64,000 nucleotides of DNA from Pacificibacter marinus (lineage in GTDB: Bacteria; Pseudomonadota; Alphaproteobacteria; Rhodobacterales; Rhodobacteraceae), in assembly GCF_018860665.1 (NCBI RefSeq), contig NZ_JAHKPK010000038.1, forward strand, positions 1 to 64,000, read 5' to 3'. How positions within the stretch are numbered: the first letter of the stretch is position 1; each line of letters starts with the position of its first letter. The position numbers and the translations under genes were made by a program. Below the pieces are notes generated by a model. It was not told the origin of the DNA. It saw only the letters and a list, made by a program, of their open reading frames with translations, and ran no database searches. Of this stretch, positions 6,525 to 16,269 are shown piece by piece.

Positions 6525-9131
6525 GTGTCATATCATTCTAAATTCATGCGTACGGCCAGTGTCGTAGCCGTCAGTGCGCTTGTGGGGACTGCGGTCTTCG
6601 CAGCACCTGAAGCGGGCGTGGTCATTGGCAACCAAGCTGTCGCCACATATCAAAACGCCGCTGGTGACACCATTACGGTGACATCAAACACAGTGGAAAC
6701 CGTGGTCCAGCAGGTTGCAGGTGTAACCCTCACCTCGAACAATTCCGAAACCATTGCGCCTGGGGGGAAAGCCTTCTTACCGCATGTCATCACCAATGAC
6801 GGTAACGGCCCTGACAGCTTTGGACTGTCCGCCATTGAAGACGATACAGGTGCGCTCGACACCACGAGACTTGTTTTCTACCCGGATGCCAACATGGATG
6901 GTGTGGCGGATAGCTCCACCCCTATCACCGAAACGCCTGTCTTGGGTAACGGTGAGCAATTCGGTGTCGTGATCGAAGCCTCTGTCGCGTCCACTGCAAC
7001 GGGCACTGATGACATCACAGTGACAGCCACGTCGCTTTTGGATGGCGCTGAGACGTCGGTCAACACAGATACGCTGACCATCTCTACGGATGCGATTGTC
7101 GAGCTTGTAAAAAACATGACGGTCGATCCCGGCATCAACGGCATCGTTGATTCAGGGGATGAAGTGACCATCACGCTGACCTACTCCTCCACTGGTCTTG
7201 CCGCAGCAAATGATTATTCTGTGCAAGATATTCTTGACGCCGATTTGGTTTATCAAGCCGGGTCAGCGGTTTGGTCCGATGCATCAGGCGCGTTGGATGA
7301 CGACAACACAGCGACGACGACCGATGCTACGAACGGAAATAGCGAAACCATTGCTTGGGATTATGACGACGCCCAAACTGTTGGCTTTACCATCTCGTCT
7401 GTTGGCTCTGGACGCTCCGGTAGCGTAACGTTCAAAGCGACGATTGCTTCTACTGCACAAGCTGGCATTGTTCAGAACACAGCAACTCAGACTGTCAACG
7501 GTGCCGCCTTCCCACCATCCAACACGGCTCAACTCACAGTGGATAATCAGTATAACATTTCTGTTGCTGATACTGCGATTGACGCGGCGGGCGCAGCCGA
7601 TGCGGCGTCGAATGCATCGGGCACGGATGACGACACGCTCAACAATGATGTCGTCACCGAAAGCACGGACGTATATCAAGGCGGTGTTGTGAAGCATGAG
7701 TTTGTGCTGACAAACAACTCCAACGTTTCGGATAGCCTGTCCTTGTCGGTTGCGAATCTAGACTTTCCTGCAGGAACAACTTTCCGCTTTGTTGGTTCCG
7801 ACGGTGTGACGCCTATTGTCGGTCCAGTGGGGCCGCTTGCGATCGGCGATAGCACAAAAGTGACATTGATTGCCCAGTTGCCAACGGATCTCCCTCCAAC
7901 TGCGACAACCGATTACACGGCGACAGTGACCACAACCTCTGAAGGTTCCGGCATTTCAGATACATCCACTGCCGAATTTGACGGTGCGATCCTTGCGTCG
8001 GCTGTTGATTTGGAAAACGCAGTTGTTGGCTCAGAAGGTGACGGTGCTGCCCCAACAAACGGCGGCAATCCATGGATCACCACAACCACCGACCCAGGCG
8101 TTCCTGTTACCTTTGAGATGCTCGTTGAAAACAACGGCGCTGTCTCTGATACCTACGGTTTGGCTCTCAATACGCCGCTTCCAACTGGTTGGACTGTAGA
8201 GTTTCAATTGGCTGATGGGACAGTGGTTTCGAACACAGGCACGATCCCTGCAGGTAATTCTCTGCCGATTACAGTCGTTGTGACGCCTGCTGATCTTGCA
8301 GCTCCGGGTGACACGCTCATCGATATCAATGTTGAATCTGCCGTGTCAGATCAGTCTGACAGCATCACCAACCAAGTGACAGTGAACGAGATCTATGATG
8401 TTGAAATCATCCAAGATCAAACAGTTCAGGCTTCGCCGGGTGGTGTTGTTGATATTCTGCACACTGTGACCAACGCCGGTAACGTTACCATCATAGATGG
8501 TGCGATCACTGAGAGCGGTCTGTCGGACTTCTCGGGCGCGATTTTCTATGACATCGACAACAACGGTGTTCTAGATGCTACCGACCCTGTGATTGACAAC
8601 TTCAACGATATCACTGGCGGTCTTGCAGCAGGTGACAGCTTGTCCTTGATCTACCGTGTCCAGACACCTTCGACAGCAACCGTCGGTGTGTCTGAAATCG
8701 GTACCATCGCCTTGGATAGCACGCTCAACACCACTGAAACCGATGCAGATACGGCGGATAACGCAAGCTCTGACACGATCCAGATTATCTCTGGTGACGT
8801 CACGCTGACTAAGTATCAGTATATCGATGCGGCATGTGATGGCACCGTGGGTGTCTTTACGAAAAACCGCCTCGATGTAGAGCCGGGCCAATGTGTGCGC
8901 TACCTCGTGGAAGCGGAAAACACAGGGTCCTCTGCGGCGGACAACGTGCTGATCAATGACGCGGCACCTGCCTACACCACGATCATCAACTGTGGTGGGT
9001 CATGTGATGCGGTGCTCGTTCCGGGCACTGCCACATCAACGATCACCGCGACTGGTATCAGCTCAAGCCACGGCACGGTTTTGCCAGGCTCTAAAGCATC
9101 GGTCGAATTTACCGTTCAGGTAGAAAACTGA
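6525..9131 (+). CDS. Large exported DUF11-repeat surface protein
   Basis: An 868-residue acidic protein has an N-terminal signal (MRTASVVAVSALVGTAVFA, cut before APEAG). It then carries a chain of immunoglobulin-like DUF11 repeats full of Asp, Thr, Ser, Val and Asn, with phrases such as PGGKAFLPHVITNDGN, SGDEVTITLTYSSTG and DNVLINDAAPAYTTI. Four Cys residues occur only in the last 120 residues, where they may form disulfides. There is no LPxTG, transmembrane anchor or RTX signal. I take GTG 6525 as start, with AAAGG 9 bases upstream; ATG 6546 is an alternative. The C-terminal end (PGSKASVEFTVQVEN) resembles the C-termini of the two giant GEVED proteins downstream. A stalk or fibre subunit is the natural inference. 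Confidence 0.8.
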   Translation: MSYHSKFMRTASVVAVSALVGTAVFAAPEAGVVIGNQAVATYQNAAGDTITVTSNTVETVVQQVAGVTLTSNNSETIAPGGKAFLPHVITNDGNGPDSFGLSAIEDDTGALDTTRLVFYPDANMDGVADSSTPITETPVLGNGEQFGVVIEASVASTATGTDDITVTATSLLDGAETSVNTDTLTISTDAIVELVKNMTVDPGINGIVDSGDEVTITLTYSSTGLAAANDYSVQDILDADLVYQAGSAVWSDASGALDDDNTATTTDATNGNSETIAWDYDDAQTVGFTISSVGSGRSGSVTFKATIASTAQAGIVQNTATQTVNGAAFPPSNTAQLTVDNQYNISVADTAIDAAGAADAASNASGTDDDTLNNDVVTESTDVYQGGVVKHEFVLTNNSNVSDSLSLSVANLDFPAGTTFRFVGSDGVTPIVGPVGPLAIGDSTKVTLIAQLPTDLPPTATTDYTATVTTTSEGSGISDTSTAEFDGAILASAVDLENAVVGSEGDGAAPTNGGNPWITTTTDPGVPVTFEMLVENNGAVSDTYGLALNTPLPTGWTVEFQLADGTVVSNTGTIPAGNSLPITVVVTPADLAAPGDTLIDINVESAVSDQSDSITNQVTVNEIYDVEIIQDQTVQASPGGVVDILHTVTNAGNVTIIDGAITESGLSDFSGAIFYDIDNNGVLDATDPVIDNFNDITGGLAAGDSLSLIYRVQTPSTATVGVSEIGTIALDSTLNTTETDADTADNASSDTIQIISGDVTLTKYQYIDAACDGTVGVFTKNRLDVEPGQCVRYLVEAENTGSSAADNVLINDAAPAYTTIINCGGSCDAVLVPGTATSTITATGISSSHGTVLPGSKASVEFTVQVEN

Positions 9132-9138
9132 TCCCTCC

Positions 9139-9183
9139 GCGCCCCCCAGTTTCCTCGCTCAATTTGGGGGGCGCACTTTTTTT
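9139..9183 (+). terminator. Strong intra-operon terminator/attenuator
   Basis: GCGCCCCCCA (9139-9148) pairs perfectly with TGGGGGGCGC (9165-9174), followed by ACTTTTTTTCTCT. It lies between the DUF11 fibre gene and the barrel gene, only 23 bases before the latter's start, so it should lower expression of the barrel protein relative to the fibre protein. Confidence 0.88.
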
Positions 9184-9206
9184 CTCTCATTTGACGGATA
9201 GACCAG

Positions 9207-12200
9207 ATGCGCGGTTTTTCTAACACGTTGAATGCATGCGCCGCTTCTCTTGTCGCTGTTGTCGCATGCGTCATTTTCCTCTCACCCAATACCTTGAAGG
9301 CCGATCCAGCCCCTGCGGGAACGATTATTCGCAACATTGCTGAGGCACGGTTCTACAATCCTGATTTGGGTATCACTGAAACTGTTTACTCCAACCCAGT
9401 TGAAGCCACTGTCGCGGCGGTTCCAACGGTTGAATTATCTGGTTCCTCCGCACTTATTTTGTCGCGCGGAGCGATTGGCCAATATTACTTTAGTGTTGAA
9501 AACGTCGGGAATTTAGATGTCTTGACCCGTGTGTCTATCGCCGATTTAGATGCGCAGGATGTCAAGCGTGACGGCCAGCTTTATCTTGATGCCAATAAGA
9601 ATGGTGTCGTTGATTATGGTGATGTCACATTAGAGCCTAATGCCGAAATCTCGCTTGAGACGGGTGCAAGTTCGCAGTTGATCTATGAATTCCGTATCGC
9701 ATCAGATGCCGGTCTCGACACGATTGTCGCATCCCAACTGACTGTAGATGCAAGTGCTGGCTCGAACGAGAATGTATCTGTTTTAGGCACAGCCAGAGGC
9801 ATGACCGAATTGGTTGAAGCCACGTTAGAGCTTGAAAAGACACAAAGCTTTGCGCGTGGTGACGATGCGGATCACCTGACCTACACCCTGCGTATGCGCA
9901 ACAACTCGGACGAGGCCGTCGCCGCCTATGTCACGCTTGACGGTGACGCGCTGCGTATCGATGACGCGCAGGTTTCGGGCGTATTGCTACGCGATGCAAT
10001 CCCATTGAATACTATATTTGAAGCGCATCTGTCTCAGGGCGCGATGCAGCCGCTTTTTCATCTGCGCGATATGCCTCTGCACGAGTATACAAGCATTGCG
10101 CCAACCGATTTAACCGATGTGGATGCGGTCGCTTTTTTCCACGAGGGCGACTATGCATCTGGTTTCTCAAGCGATGTGATGTTCCGCGTGCGTGTGCCCC
10201 ATGCTCTTGGGCCTGTCGAGATCGACAACACAGCACAGGTCAATGTGACCGAAGAGATCAGCCAGCCGTCGAACACGGTCGTGTATGGCCGCGTTGACGA
10301 CAGTCTCGCAGCGTTGCGTTATGTCGAGCCCGGCACAGATTTAGATATGGTCTATGGTGCGTTTGGGTTAGACACATCCTTGGTGCTCAGTGCAGGGGCT
10401 TGCAACCAATCGACTGACATCGATCAGGTCTTTGTCACCCTTCGCTCTACGCGCACCGGCGATGTGGAAACTGTTTTGGCAACTGAAACAGGGCCCAACA
10501 CCGGAGAGTTTCGCACCGCGGCCATTCCCTTGGCCGAAATGGATTTGCCACGTTCCGAAGACGGCGTAATGGCCACATCCAACGGTGACCGTATCGTTGC
10601 GATTTCTGATTGTGCGGACACCATGCTTGAAGATATTCTTTGGGTGAACCCAGGTAATTTCGTGTTCAATTCCGTAACAAATGATCCGATTGATGGCGTT
10701 TTGGTTACTCTTGTCGATGCCGCCACTGGGGCGATGGTCGATAGCACTGTGACGGATGCGCAAGGCTTTTTCAGCTTTGACACCAATGAGACTGGCGTTT
10801 TCGCCTACCGCCTCGTTGGTGCGGATGATTGGACCTATCCGTCGGTGCGTCTTGATTTTCCGGGCTATGGCCGGATCGTGACCGAGGCGAGCTATGGCGA
10901 GGATTTCGCGCATATCAGCGGCCCACCGCAGGTTGCCGATATTCCTGTTGATCCGTTCTACGGCACACCGCTTTCTTTGGAAAAAACGGTGGATCGTGAT
11001 CAGGTCGCCTTTGGCGAATTCGTGACCTACACTTTGGATGTGACCAACAATATGTATCAGGCGTTGATGCATACCACCTTGATGGATAGTCCTCCGCGTG
11101 GTGTGAATTTGGTCCTAGGGTCCGTGCGTTTTGACGGTGCGGTTCTTCCCGACCCGACACGGGATGCTGTCGGTGATCTGAGTTTTGATCTCGGGACGCT
11201 CAAGCCGCTCACCAGTTATGAATTGAGCTACACGATGCAGGTCAGTGCTGGGGCGCGTGAAGGTGAGAATATCAACACCGCACTCTTTTCCGGGTATCAG
11301 GCGGGAACGGGCACTTTGCGCAGTTCTCCCGTGGCGCGTGCTCGTGTCTTGTTGGACAATAGCGGCGGTGTTTTCGCGCGTCAGGGGACGGTGATCGGCT
11401 CTGTTTTCATGGATTGTGATGGCGACGGCATACGCGACACGTTTGATGATGAAGACCGTCTTGGCCGTCATGCTGAACCGGGCATCCCAGGCGTGCGCAT
11501 CGTGACGGATCAGGGGCTAAGCGTCGTGACCGATATCGATGGTAAATATTCACTCTATGGTCTCTCTGCGGTGACCCACGCTTTTCTTGTGCAGCCCGAA
11601 ACCCTGCCAAAGGACAGCGAAATTCAAATCACGCGTAGCAATGATCTGGGCCGTGCAGGATCGCGTTTAATCCCGCTTAAAAAAGGCGAGTTGCGTGCAG
11701 AGCATTTCGCGGTGCAAGCCTGTACGCCAGAAGTTATGAACGAGATTGATGCGCGCCGCACTTGGTTCGAAACAAATGCACAGACCGAAGCCTTGAGGGC
11801 TGCCGACCTGCCGCTGGTTGGATCACGTCCAGCGACACGTTCTGCACGGACAGAAGCAGGCGTGGCGACCACAAGCCAGCTTTCACCTGCAAAATTGCAG
11901 CGCGAGGCCGAGGCCGTGGGCGCAGAAACAATCGTTCAAAAATCCCGTAACCAACAACGGAGCCGTCCGCTGTCGCAACTGATGAACAGTTTGGACAATA
12001 CGACTGGATTTATCGGTCTTGAAGACGGACAGGTTTTGGATCGTCGCAGCGCCTCAATCCGCGTCAAAGCGAATATGGATCTGTCTCTCAGCCTTATCGT
12101 TAATGGGCGCGAAGTCGATGCTGATCGTATTGGCGAACGCTCCACGTTGGACTCCAAAAATTTGCAAGCCGTTGAATTTGTCGCGGTCAGCTTGCGCGGT

Positions 12201-14963
12201 GATCAAAACACATTAACACTGGTGGGCCGTGACCCGTTCGGGATCGAACGCGAGCGTGTTGAACTGACGCTGTTTGCTCCCAGCAACCCAGCAAAAGTCG
12301 AGGTGATTGCGCCAGAGGTGGTTAATGCTGATCCGACCACGCCTTTTCCTGTGGTAGTGCGCTTTCTTGATGCCCGTGGACGTCCTGTCTTGGCCTCTTC
12401 GGTTGTGACGCTTGAGGCGCGTCGTGCGACTTGGGATGTGGAGGATATCCGCCCTGATGTGCCTGGGGTTCAGGTGTTCATCGACAATGGGGAGGCGACA
12501 TTTGACGTCATTCCTCCGCAGGTCTCAGGTCCTGATCGTCTTGGTGTTCGGGCCGGTTTCGATGATGGCGCAACCACAGTTGAGTTCACACCCAACTTGG
12601 ATGAACGTATTTTGATTGGCGTGATCGAAGGGGCCATCACTTTAGGAGGTGACGGAGCGGGGACGCTTTTGCCAAAGGATCAGTTCTCGCATTTTGAGGA
12701 CACGACCGAAGGCCTGCGTGGATCGCTGTATCTTAAGGGCGTGATCCGTGGTGATACGCTTTTGACCCTGCGCTATAATTCAGATCGTGACACGGAAAAC
12801 CGGTTGTTCCGCGACATACGCGGTGATGAATACTATCCAGTCTATGGCGATAATTCCGAACGCGGTTTTGATGCTCAATCCTCGTCAAACCTTTTTGTGA
12901 AGGTCGAAAAGGGGCGTTCCTATATGCTTTATGGCGATATTGATATTTCGCCTGAGGCGGAGGCCTTTAAACTGGGTGGTCTCAGCCGCGTGGTGACAGG
13001 AGCCAAGGCACATTGGAGTGACGAACGCACCTCTGTGACTGTGTTCGCAGCGCGTACCAACGCGGAACAGAAGATTATTGAAATCCGCGGCCGCGGTGTC
13101 TCTGGTCCTTATGATGTGGATTTGTCAGGCTATATTGACGGCTCCGAGCGGATAGAGGTGCTTGTGCGCGATGAAGAGGGTGGGGATGTCATCTCAACCG
13201 AACTTTTGCGTCGCGGCACGGATTATTTGCTAGATTTTTTCAGCAACACCATCACCTTTGATCGCCCTTTGCGCCAGTTCGATCTGGATGGCAATCCGAT
13301 TTCTGTGCGTATGACTTTCGAAATCGAGGCTGAGAACGCAGAGAAATATTGGATCTATGGCGGCGAGATCAATCACACGCTCAATGAGCGGACAATGATC
13401 GGCGCGCGCCTTGTCCATGCGGATGCAGAACGGGGTCATGATGCTCGAACACGACTGATTTCTGGCTATGTCGCGCATGAGGCTCGCAATGGTGGTGACT
13501 GGGAGGCAGAAATTGCGCGGAGCGAGGACAAGGACGGCACAGCTGGTATGGGCGCACGTTTGGCCTATGATATATCCACTGACAACAGCCGCTTTTCCGC
13601 CGAAGCAATCTACACTGACAATAGTTTTGCGGCTCCAGGGGCATTGGCGAATGCAGGAACCACGCAGATGCGTTTTTCCTATGGTCGCACTCTGAGCCGT
13701 AAAGCTGAGTTGGAGCTCAACGGTGAATATGTTGAAGATCGGATCACTGACGCTAAACTGACTCGCTTGGACCTTTTGTATCGCTATCAAATGCAACCAC
13801 ATCTGGGTTGGGAAATCGGCGCGGAAATCGCACAACGCACTACGGCAGGCGAGAATAAAACTCAATCTGCGCTGATCGCCGGAGTGAATTGGGTGCCACA
13901 GGACCGCGACAATACCCGTGTGGATGCGCGCTTGCGTTTTCCTGTCTCGGGCGATGGCGCAACAGAACTCACTCTTGGCTTAACAAGTGAGCCAGAAAAA
14001 GGTTGGACGGTCTATTCCGAAACAGAGCTGCGTTTTGATAAAGGTGCGACGATCACTCGCTTTTCTATGGGCTTCGACTATCAGATGACCGACTGGCTTA
14101 CTGGGACGTTTGATCTTAGCCGTGGCGCTGGGGATCAGGCGACCACCTATACCCAAGGCTTGGATGCTGTTTGGGATTATAACGACTTCACAAGGTTTAC
14201 GTTGGGCATTGAGCATTCGCGTGAAATGGAAACGTCACAATCCAAGCTCACCTCTGTGGCGTTGGGTGCCAAATGGAGTTCTGCTGATGACACTTGGGTT
14301 GGAGATGCCGATCTTGAGGCAACGTTCGAGCCGACTGGTGAAACCTATTATGCCAGCTTGGGTATGGCGGGTCAGCTAAACGACGATTGGACTGTTTTGG
14401 GTCGCTCACGCATCGCGCTCGACAATCGCGATGGTGACGACAGCACGCGGATTAGGACTCGCATCGGGGCCGCATACCGCCCGTCGAATGATCCGCGCAT
14501 GGAAGTGCTTGCGTGGTATGAGCATCGCCTTGAGGAAAAACATGGCACGACCCAAACGCATATGTGGTCCGTTGATGCGACCTATGAAGCCAGCGCAGAT
14601 TTGCGCCTGAACGGCAAATATGCGGGACAGCACCAAAGCTACCGCTTGCCGGGCCATGCTGATGCCGCATCGCTCACCCAACTGGTGCAAGCCGGTGTGA
14701 ATTGGGAATTCTCGGACGACCGTTTTCAATTTGGTGCAAATGTAGGCCATCTTTGGGACGACGCCGGAAATCGTTCGATGGGTCTTGGGGCTGAGCTGGG
14801 CTTTGTCCCTGCGAAAGGCACCCAAATTGCCATCGGCTATAACCACAGCCGCGGGCAGGTCGCAGGCCAATCTGATCTTTATCAAGATGGCCTCTACCTT
14901 CGATTTAATCTTCTTCTGGACAATTCCCTTTGGAATCATCTGGACCAGTTTCTTGGCAATTGA
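9207..14963 (+). CDS. Giant DUF11/SdrD-B-like protein with C-terminal outer-membrane beta-barrel
   Basis: This 1,918-residue protein starts with a signal sequence (LNACAASLVAVVACVIFLS...LKA). It has DUF11-like domains (about 40-420 and 585-705), a carboxypeptidase-regulatory-like beta domain (about 490-570) and an SdrD-B-like domain (about 728-800: VFMDCDGDGIRDTF, GIPGVRIVTDQG). A charged linker (830-930) and Ig-like segments follow. From about 1140 to the end there is a long series of alternating polar/hydrophobic strands with aromatic girdles (RGSLYLKGVIRGDTLLTLRYN, RMTFEIEAENAEKYWIYGGE, GLYLRFNLLLD) typical of an outer-membrane barrel. I infer that the barrel anchors, or perhaps exports, the preceding DUF11 proteins. 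Such three-gene groups are not something I can tie to a characterised system. The ribosome site is weak (GGATAG). Confidence 0.78.
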   Translation: MRGFSNTLNACAASLVAVVACVIFLSPNTLKADPAPAGTIIRNIAEARFYNPDLGITETVYSNPVEATVAAVPTVELSGSSALILSRGAIGQYYFSVENVGNLDVLTRVSIADLDAQDVKRDGQLYLDANKNGVVDYGDVTLEPNAEISLETGASSQLIYEFRIASDAGLDTIVASQLTVDASAGSNENVSVLGTARGMTELVEATLELEKTQSFARGDDADHLTYTLRMRNNSDEAVAAYVTLDGDALRIDDAQVSGVLLRDAIPLNTIFEAHLSQGAMQPLFHLRDMPLHEYTSIAPTDLTDVDAVAFFHEGDYASGFSSDVMFRVRVPHALGPVEIDNTAQVNVTEEISQPSNTVVYGRVDDSLAALRYVEPGTDLDMVYGAFGLDTSLVLSAGACNQSTDIDQVFVTLRSTRTGDVETVLATETGPNTGEFRTAAIPLAEMDLPRSEDGVMATSNGDRIVAISDCADTMLEDILWVNPGNFVFNSVTNDPIDGVLVTLVDAATGAMVDSTVTDAQGFFSFDTNETGVFAYRLVGADDWTYPSVRLDFPGYGRIVTEASYGEDFAHISGPPQVADIPVDPFYGTPLSLEKTVDRDQVAFGEFVTYTLDVTNNMYQALMHTTLMDSPPRGVNLVLGSVRFDGAVLPDPTRDAVGDLSFDLGTLKPLTSYELSYTMQVSAGAREGENINTALFSGYQAGTGTLRSSPVARARVLLDNSGGVFARQGTVIGSVFMDCDGDGIRDTFDDEDRLGRHAEPGIPGVRIVTDQGLSVVTDIDGKYSLYGLSAVTHAFLVQPETLPKDSEIQITRSNDLGRAGSRLIPLKKGELRAEHFAVQACTPEVMNEIDARRTWFETNAQTEALRAADLPLVGSRPATRSARTEAGVATTSQLSPAKLQREAEAVGAETIVQKSRNQQRSRPLSQLMNSLDNTTGFIGLEDGQVLDRRSASIRVKANMDLSLSLIVNGREVDADRIGERSTLDSKNLQAVEFVAVSLRGDQNTLTLVGRDPFGIERERVELTLFAPSNPAKVEVIAPEVVNADPTTPFPVVVRFLDARGRPVLASSVVTLEARRATWDVEDIRPDVPGVQVFIDNGEATFDVIPPQVSGPDRLGVRAGFDDGATTVEFTPNLDERILIGVIEGAITLGGDGAGTLLPKDQFSHFEDTTEGLRGSLYLKGVIRGDTLLTLRYNSDRDTENRLFRDIRGDEYYPVYGDNSERGFDAQSSSNLFVKVEKGRSYMLYGDIDISPEAEAFKLGGLSRVVTGAKAHWSDERTSVTVFAARTNAEQKIIEIRGRGVSGPYDVDLSGYIDGSERIEVLVRDEEGGDVISTELLRRGTDYLLDFFSNTITFDRPLRQFDLDGNPISVRMTFEIEAENAEKYWIYGGEINHTLNERTMIGARLVHADAERGHDARTRLISGYVAHEARNGGDWEAEIARSEDKDGTAGMGARLAYDISTDNSRFSAEAIYTDNSFAAPGALANAGTTQMRFSYGRTLSRKAELELNGEYVEDRITDAKLTRLDLLYRYQMQPHLGWEIGAEIAQRTTAGENKTQSALIAGVNWVPQDRDNTRVDARLRFPVSGDGATELTLGLTSEPEKGWTVYSETELRFDKGATITRFSMGFDYQMTDWLTGTFDLSRGAGDQATTYTQGLDAVWDYNDFTRFTLGIEHSREMETSQSKLTSVALGAKWSSADDTWVGDADLEATFEPTGETYYASLGMAGQLNDDWTVLGRSRIALDNRDGDDSTRIRTRIGAAYRPSNDPRMEVLAWYEHRLEEKHGTTQTHMWSVDATYEASADLRLNGKYAGQHQSYRLPGHADAASLTQLVQAGVNWEFSDDRFQFGANVGHLWDDAGNRSMGLGAELGFVPAKGTQIAIGYNHSRGQVAGQSDLYQDGLYLRFNLLLDNSLWNHLDQFLGN

Positions 14964-14982
14964 GCGACACGGTTGCCAAGAA

Positions 14983-15020
14983 GGCCGCCCCCAAGCGCAT
15001 CTGGGGGCGGCCACTTTTTT
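14983..15020 (+). terminator. Rho-independent terminator
   Basis: GGCCGCCCCCA (14983-14993) pairs with TGGGGGCGGCC (15002-15012) and is followed by ACTTTTTTAT. It ends the DUF11/barrel operon. Confidence 0.9.
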
Positions 15021-15178
15021 ATCCACCGGCACAGGTTGCTGCCCGCAAGGTAAGGCATTTGCTCGTAAGAGGAGTGATGCCTATCCCTTTGAGCTCCGCG
15101 CGCGCCTGATGCGCAAAAGCATTTCGATCAAACAAAGCGCATCATGAAGCATGATTTCATGTCGCAATGGAGATCCTA

Positions 15179-15943
15179 ATGAAAACTTTAACTTACACAC
15201 GTCCCGCCTTTGAAAACCCATCTACTCTACCGGGCAACTTTCTGGCTTCTCTCGCAATCAGCGTCGCCCTTTGTGGTGGTGCTCACGCCGAACAGTCCAG
15301 CTTTGATTTGAATTACGATGCGCTGCAAATTATGCCTGCCTCTCTGCCTTCGAGACCGGACTTGCCGTATGTCTCACAGGTTACAACGGCAGAGATCTTG
15401 CGTACATATCTGCCCTCATTTGAAAGCACTGCAACGGATCATTTGAAATCCCTGATTGCTTCTGTGGAGGCGGCAAGCGCAGGTTATGACGCGGTGGTTC
15501 ACAGTGCTTGGGTGAAGCCTTCTGCACGTCCAACCGACATGACGATCGGGCAGATTTACGATTGGATTGATGCTACTCCTAATCAAAATCACGCGATAGG
15601 CCGCTACCAAATCATTCCGGCGACACTCAGACGCCTGGTCAGCAAAAGTGGTTTACCTCTTTCTTCGAAATATTCGGAAATCACCCAAGATTTTCTCGCG
15701 GATATGTTGTTGGAAGAAGCAGGTTACAGACGCTTTCTGAACGGCAGTTTAAGCCAAAGTCAATTCATGAACAAACTGGCGCGTATCTGGGCAGGTCTAC
15801 CGACATCGAACGGGCGATCTTACTATCATGGCATTTCAGGCAACCGCGCGGTGATGTCCAGAAAACGCTTTGACCAGACAATGACCGCGATTTTTTCAAG
15901 CGGGGCACAAAGCAAACAGGTGTCGGAGTTGTTGAAATTCTAA
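15179..15943 (+). CDS. Exported lysozyme-like protein (GH104-like)
   Basis: A 254-residue protein has a signal region (FLASLAISVALCGGAHA) and a C-terminal lysozyme-like domain. Its hallmarks are VEAASAGYDAVVHSAW (candidate catalytic Glu), TIGQIYDWIDATPNQNHAIGRYQIIPATLRRLV and a terminal helical segment. This is the pattern of small GH104-type/phage-like muramidases common in Rhodobacterales. It should cleave peptidoglycan in the periplasm. ATG 15179 has GGAG 6 bases upstream; the earlier ATG at 15167 overlaps that site. Its place between large surface-protein genes suggests local wall remodelling to let a surface structure pass, which is inference. It has its own terminator. Confidence 0.72.
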   Translation: MKTLTYTRPAFENPSTLPGNFLASLAISVALCGGAHAEQSSFDLNYDALQIMPASLPSRPDLPYVSQVTTAEILRTYLPSFESTATDHLKSLIASVEAASAGYDAVVHSAWVKPSARPTDMTIGQIYDWIDATPNQNHAIGRYQIIPATLRRLVSKSGLPLSSKYSEITQDFLADMLLEEAGYRRFLNGSLSQSQFMNKLARIWAGLPTSNGRSYYHGISGNRAVMSRKRFDQTMTAIFSSGAQSKQVSELLKF

Positions 15944-16008
15944 AGGGGATGCCCATCCATCTTTAGATACCCAGAGGTCTGCGTGCTTGCCGCAAACCCC
16001 TTAACTTG

Positions 16009-16036
16009 ATGTCGCCTTCGGGCGGCATTTTTTTGT
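16009..16036 (+). terminator. Rho-independent terminator
   Basis: ATGTCGCC-TTCG-GGCGGCAT (one G.U pair, UUCG tetraloop) followed by seven T, downstream of the lysozyme-like gene. Confidence 0.9.
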
Positions 16037-16269
16037 TTTCTATACCACAGTATAGCGCGTCCTTACCTTTGCTTTTCCTGTAGTCCTAAGTCTATTTAAA
16101 ATATTTTAAATCAGTGTCTTATGTTCTTTTTGGGTGCGCATATAAGCGCCTGAATGAAAGACGTCACCCACAGTTTCAGCCATTTTAAATCTACGTTTTC
16201 GGACGTGTCGCAAAAGGATTTGGATGCGCGGAACAATCCCTCGATTGGCCGCAAAATATGGAGGCCAAA

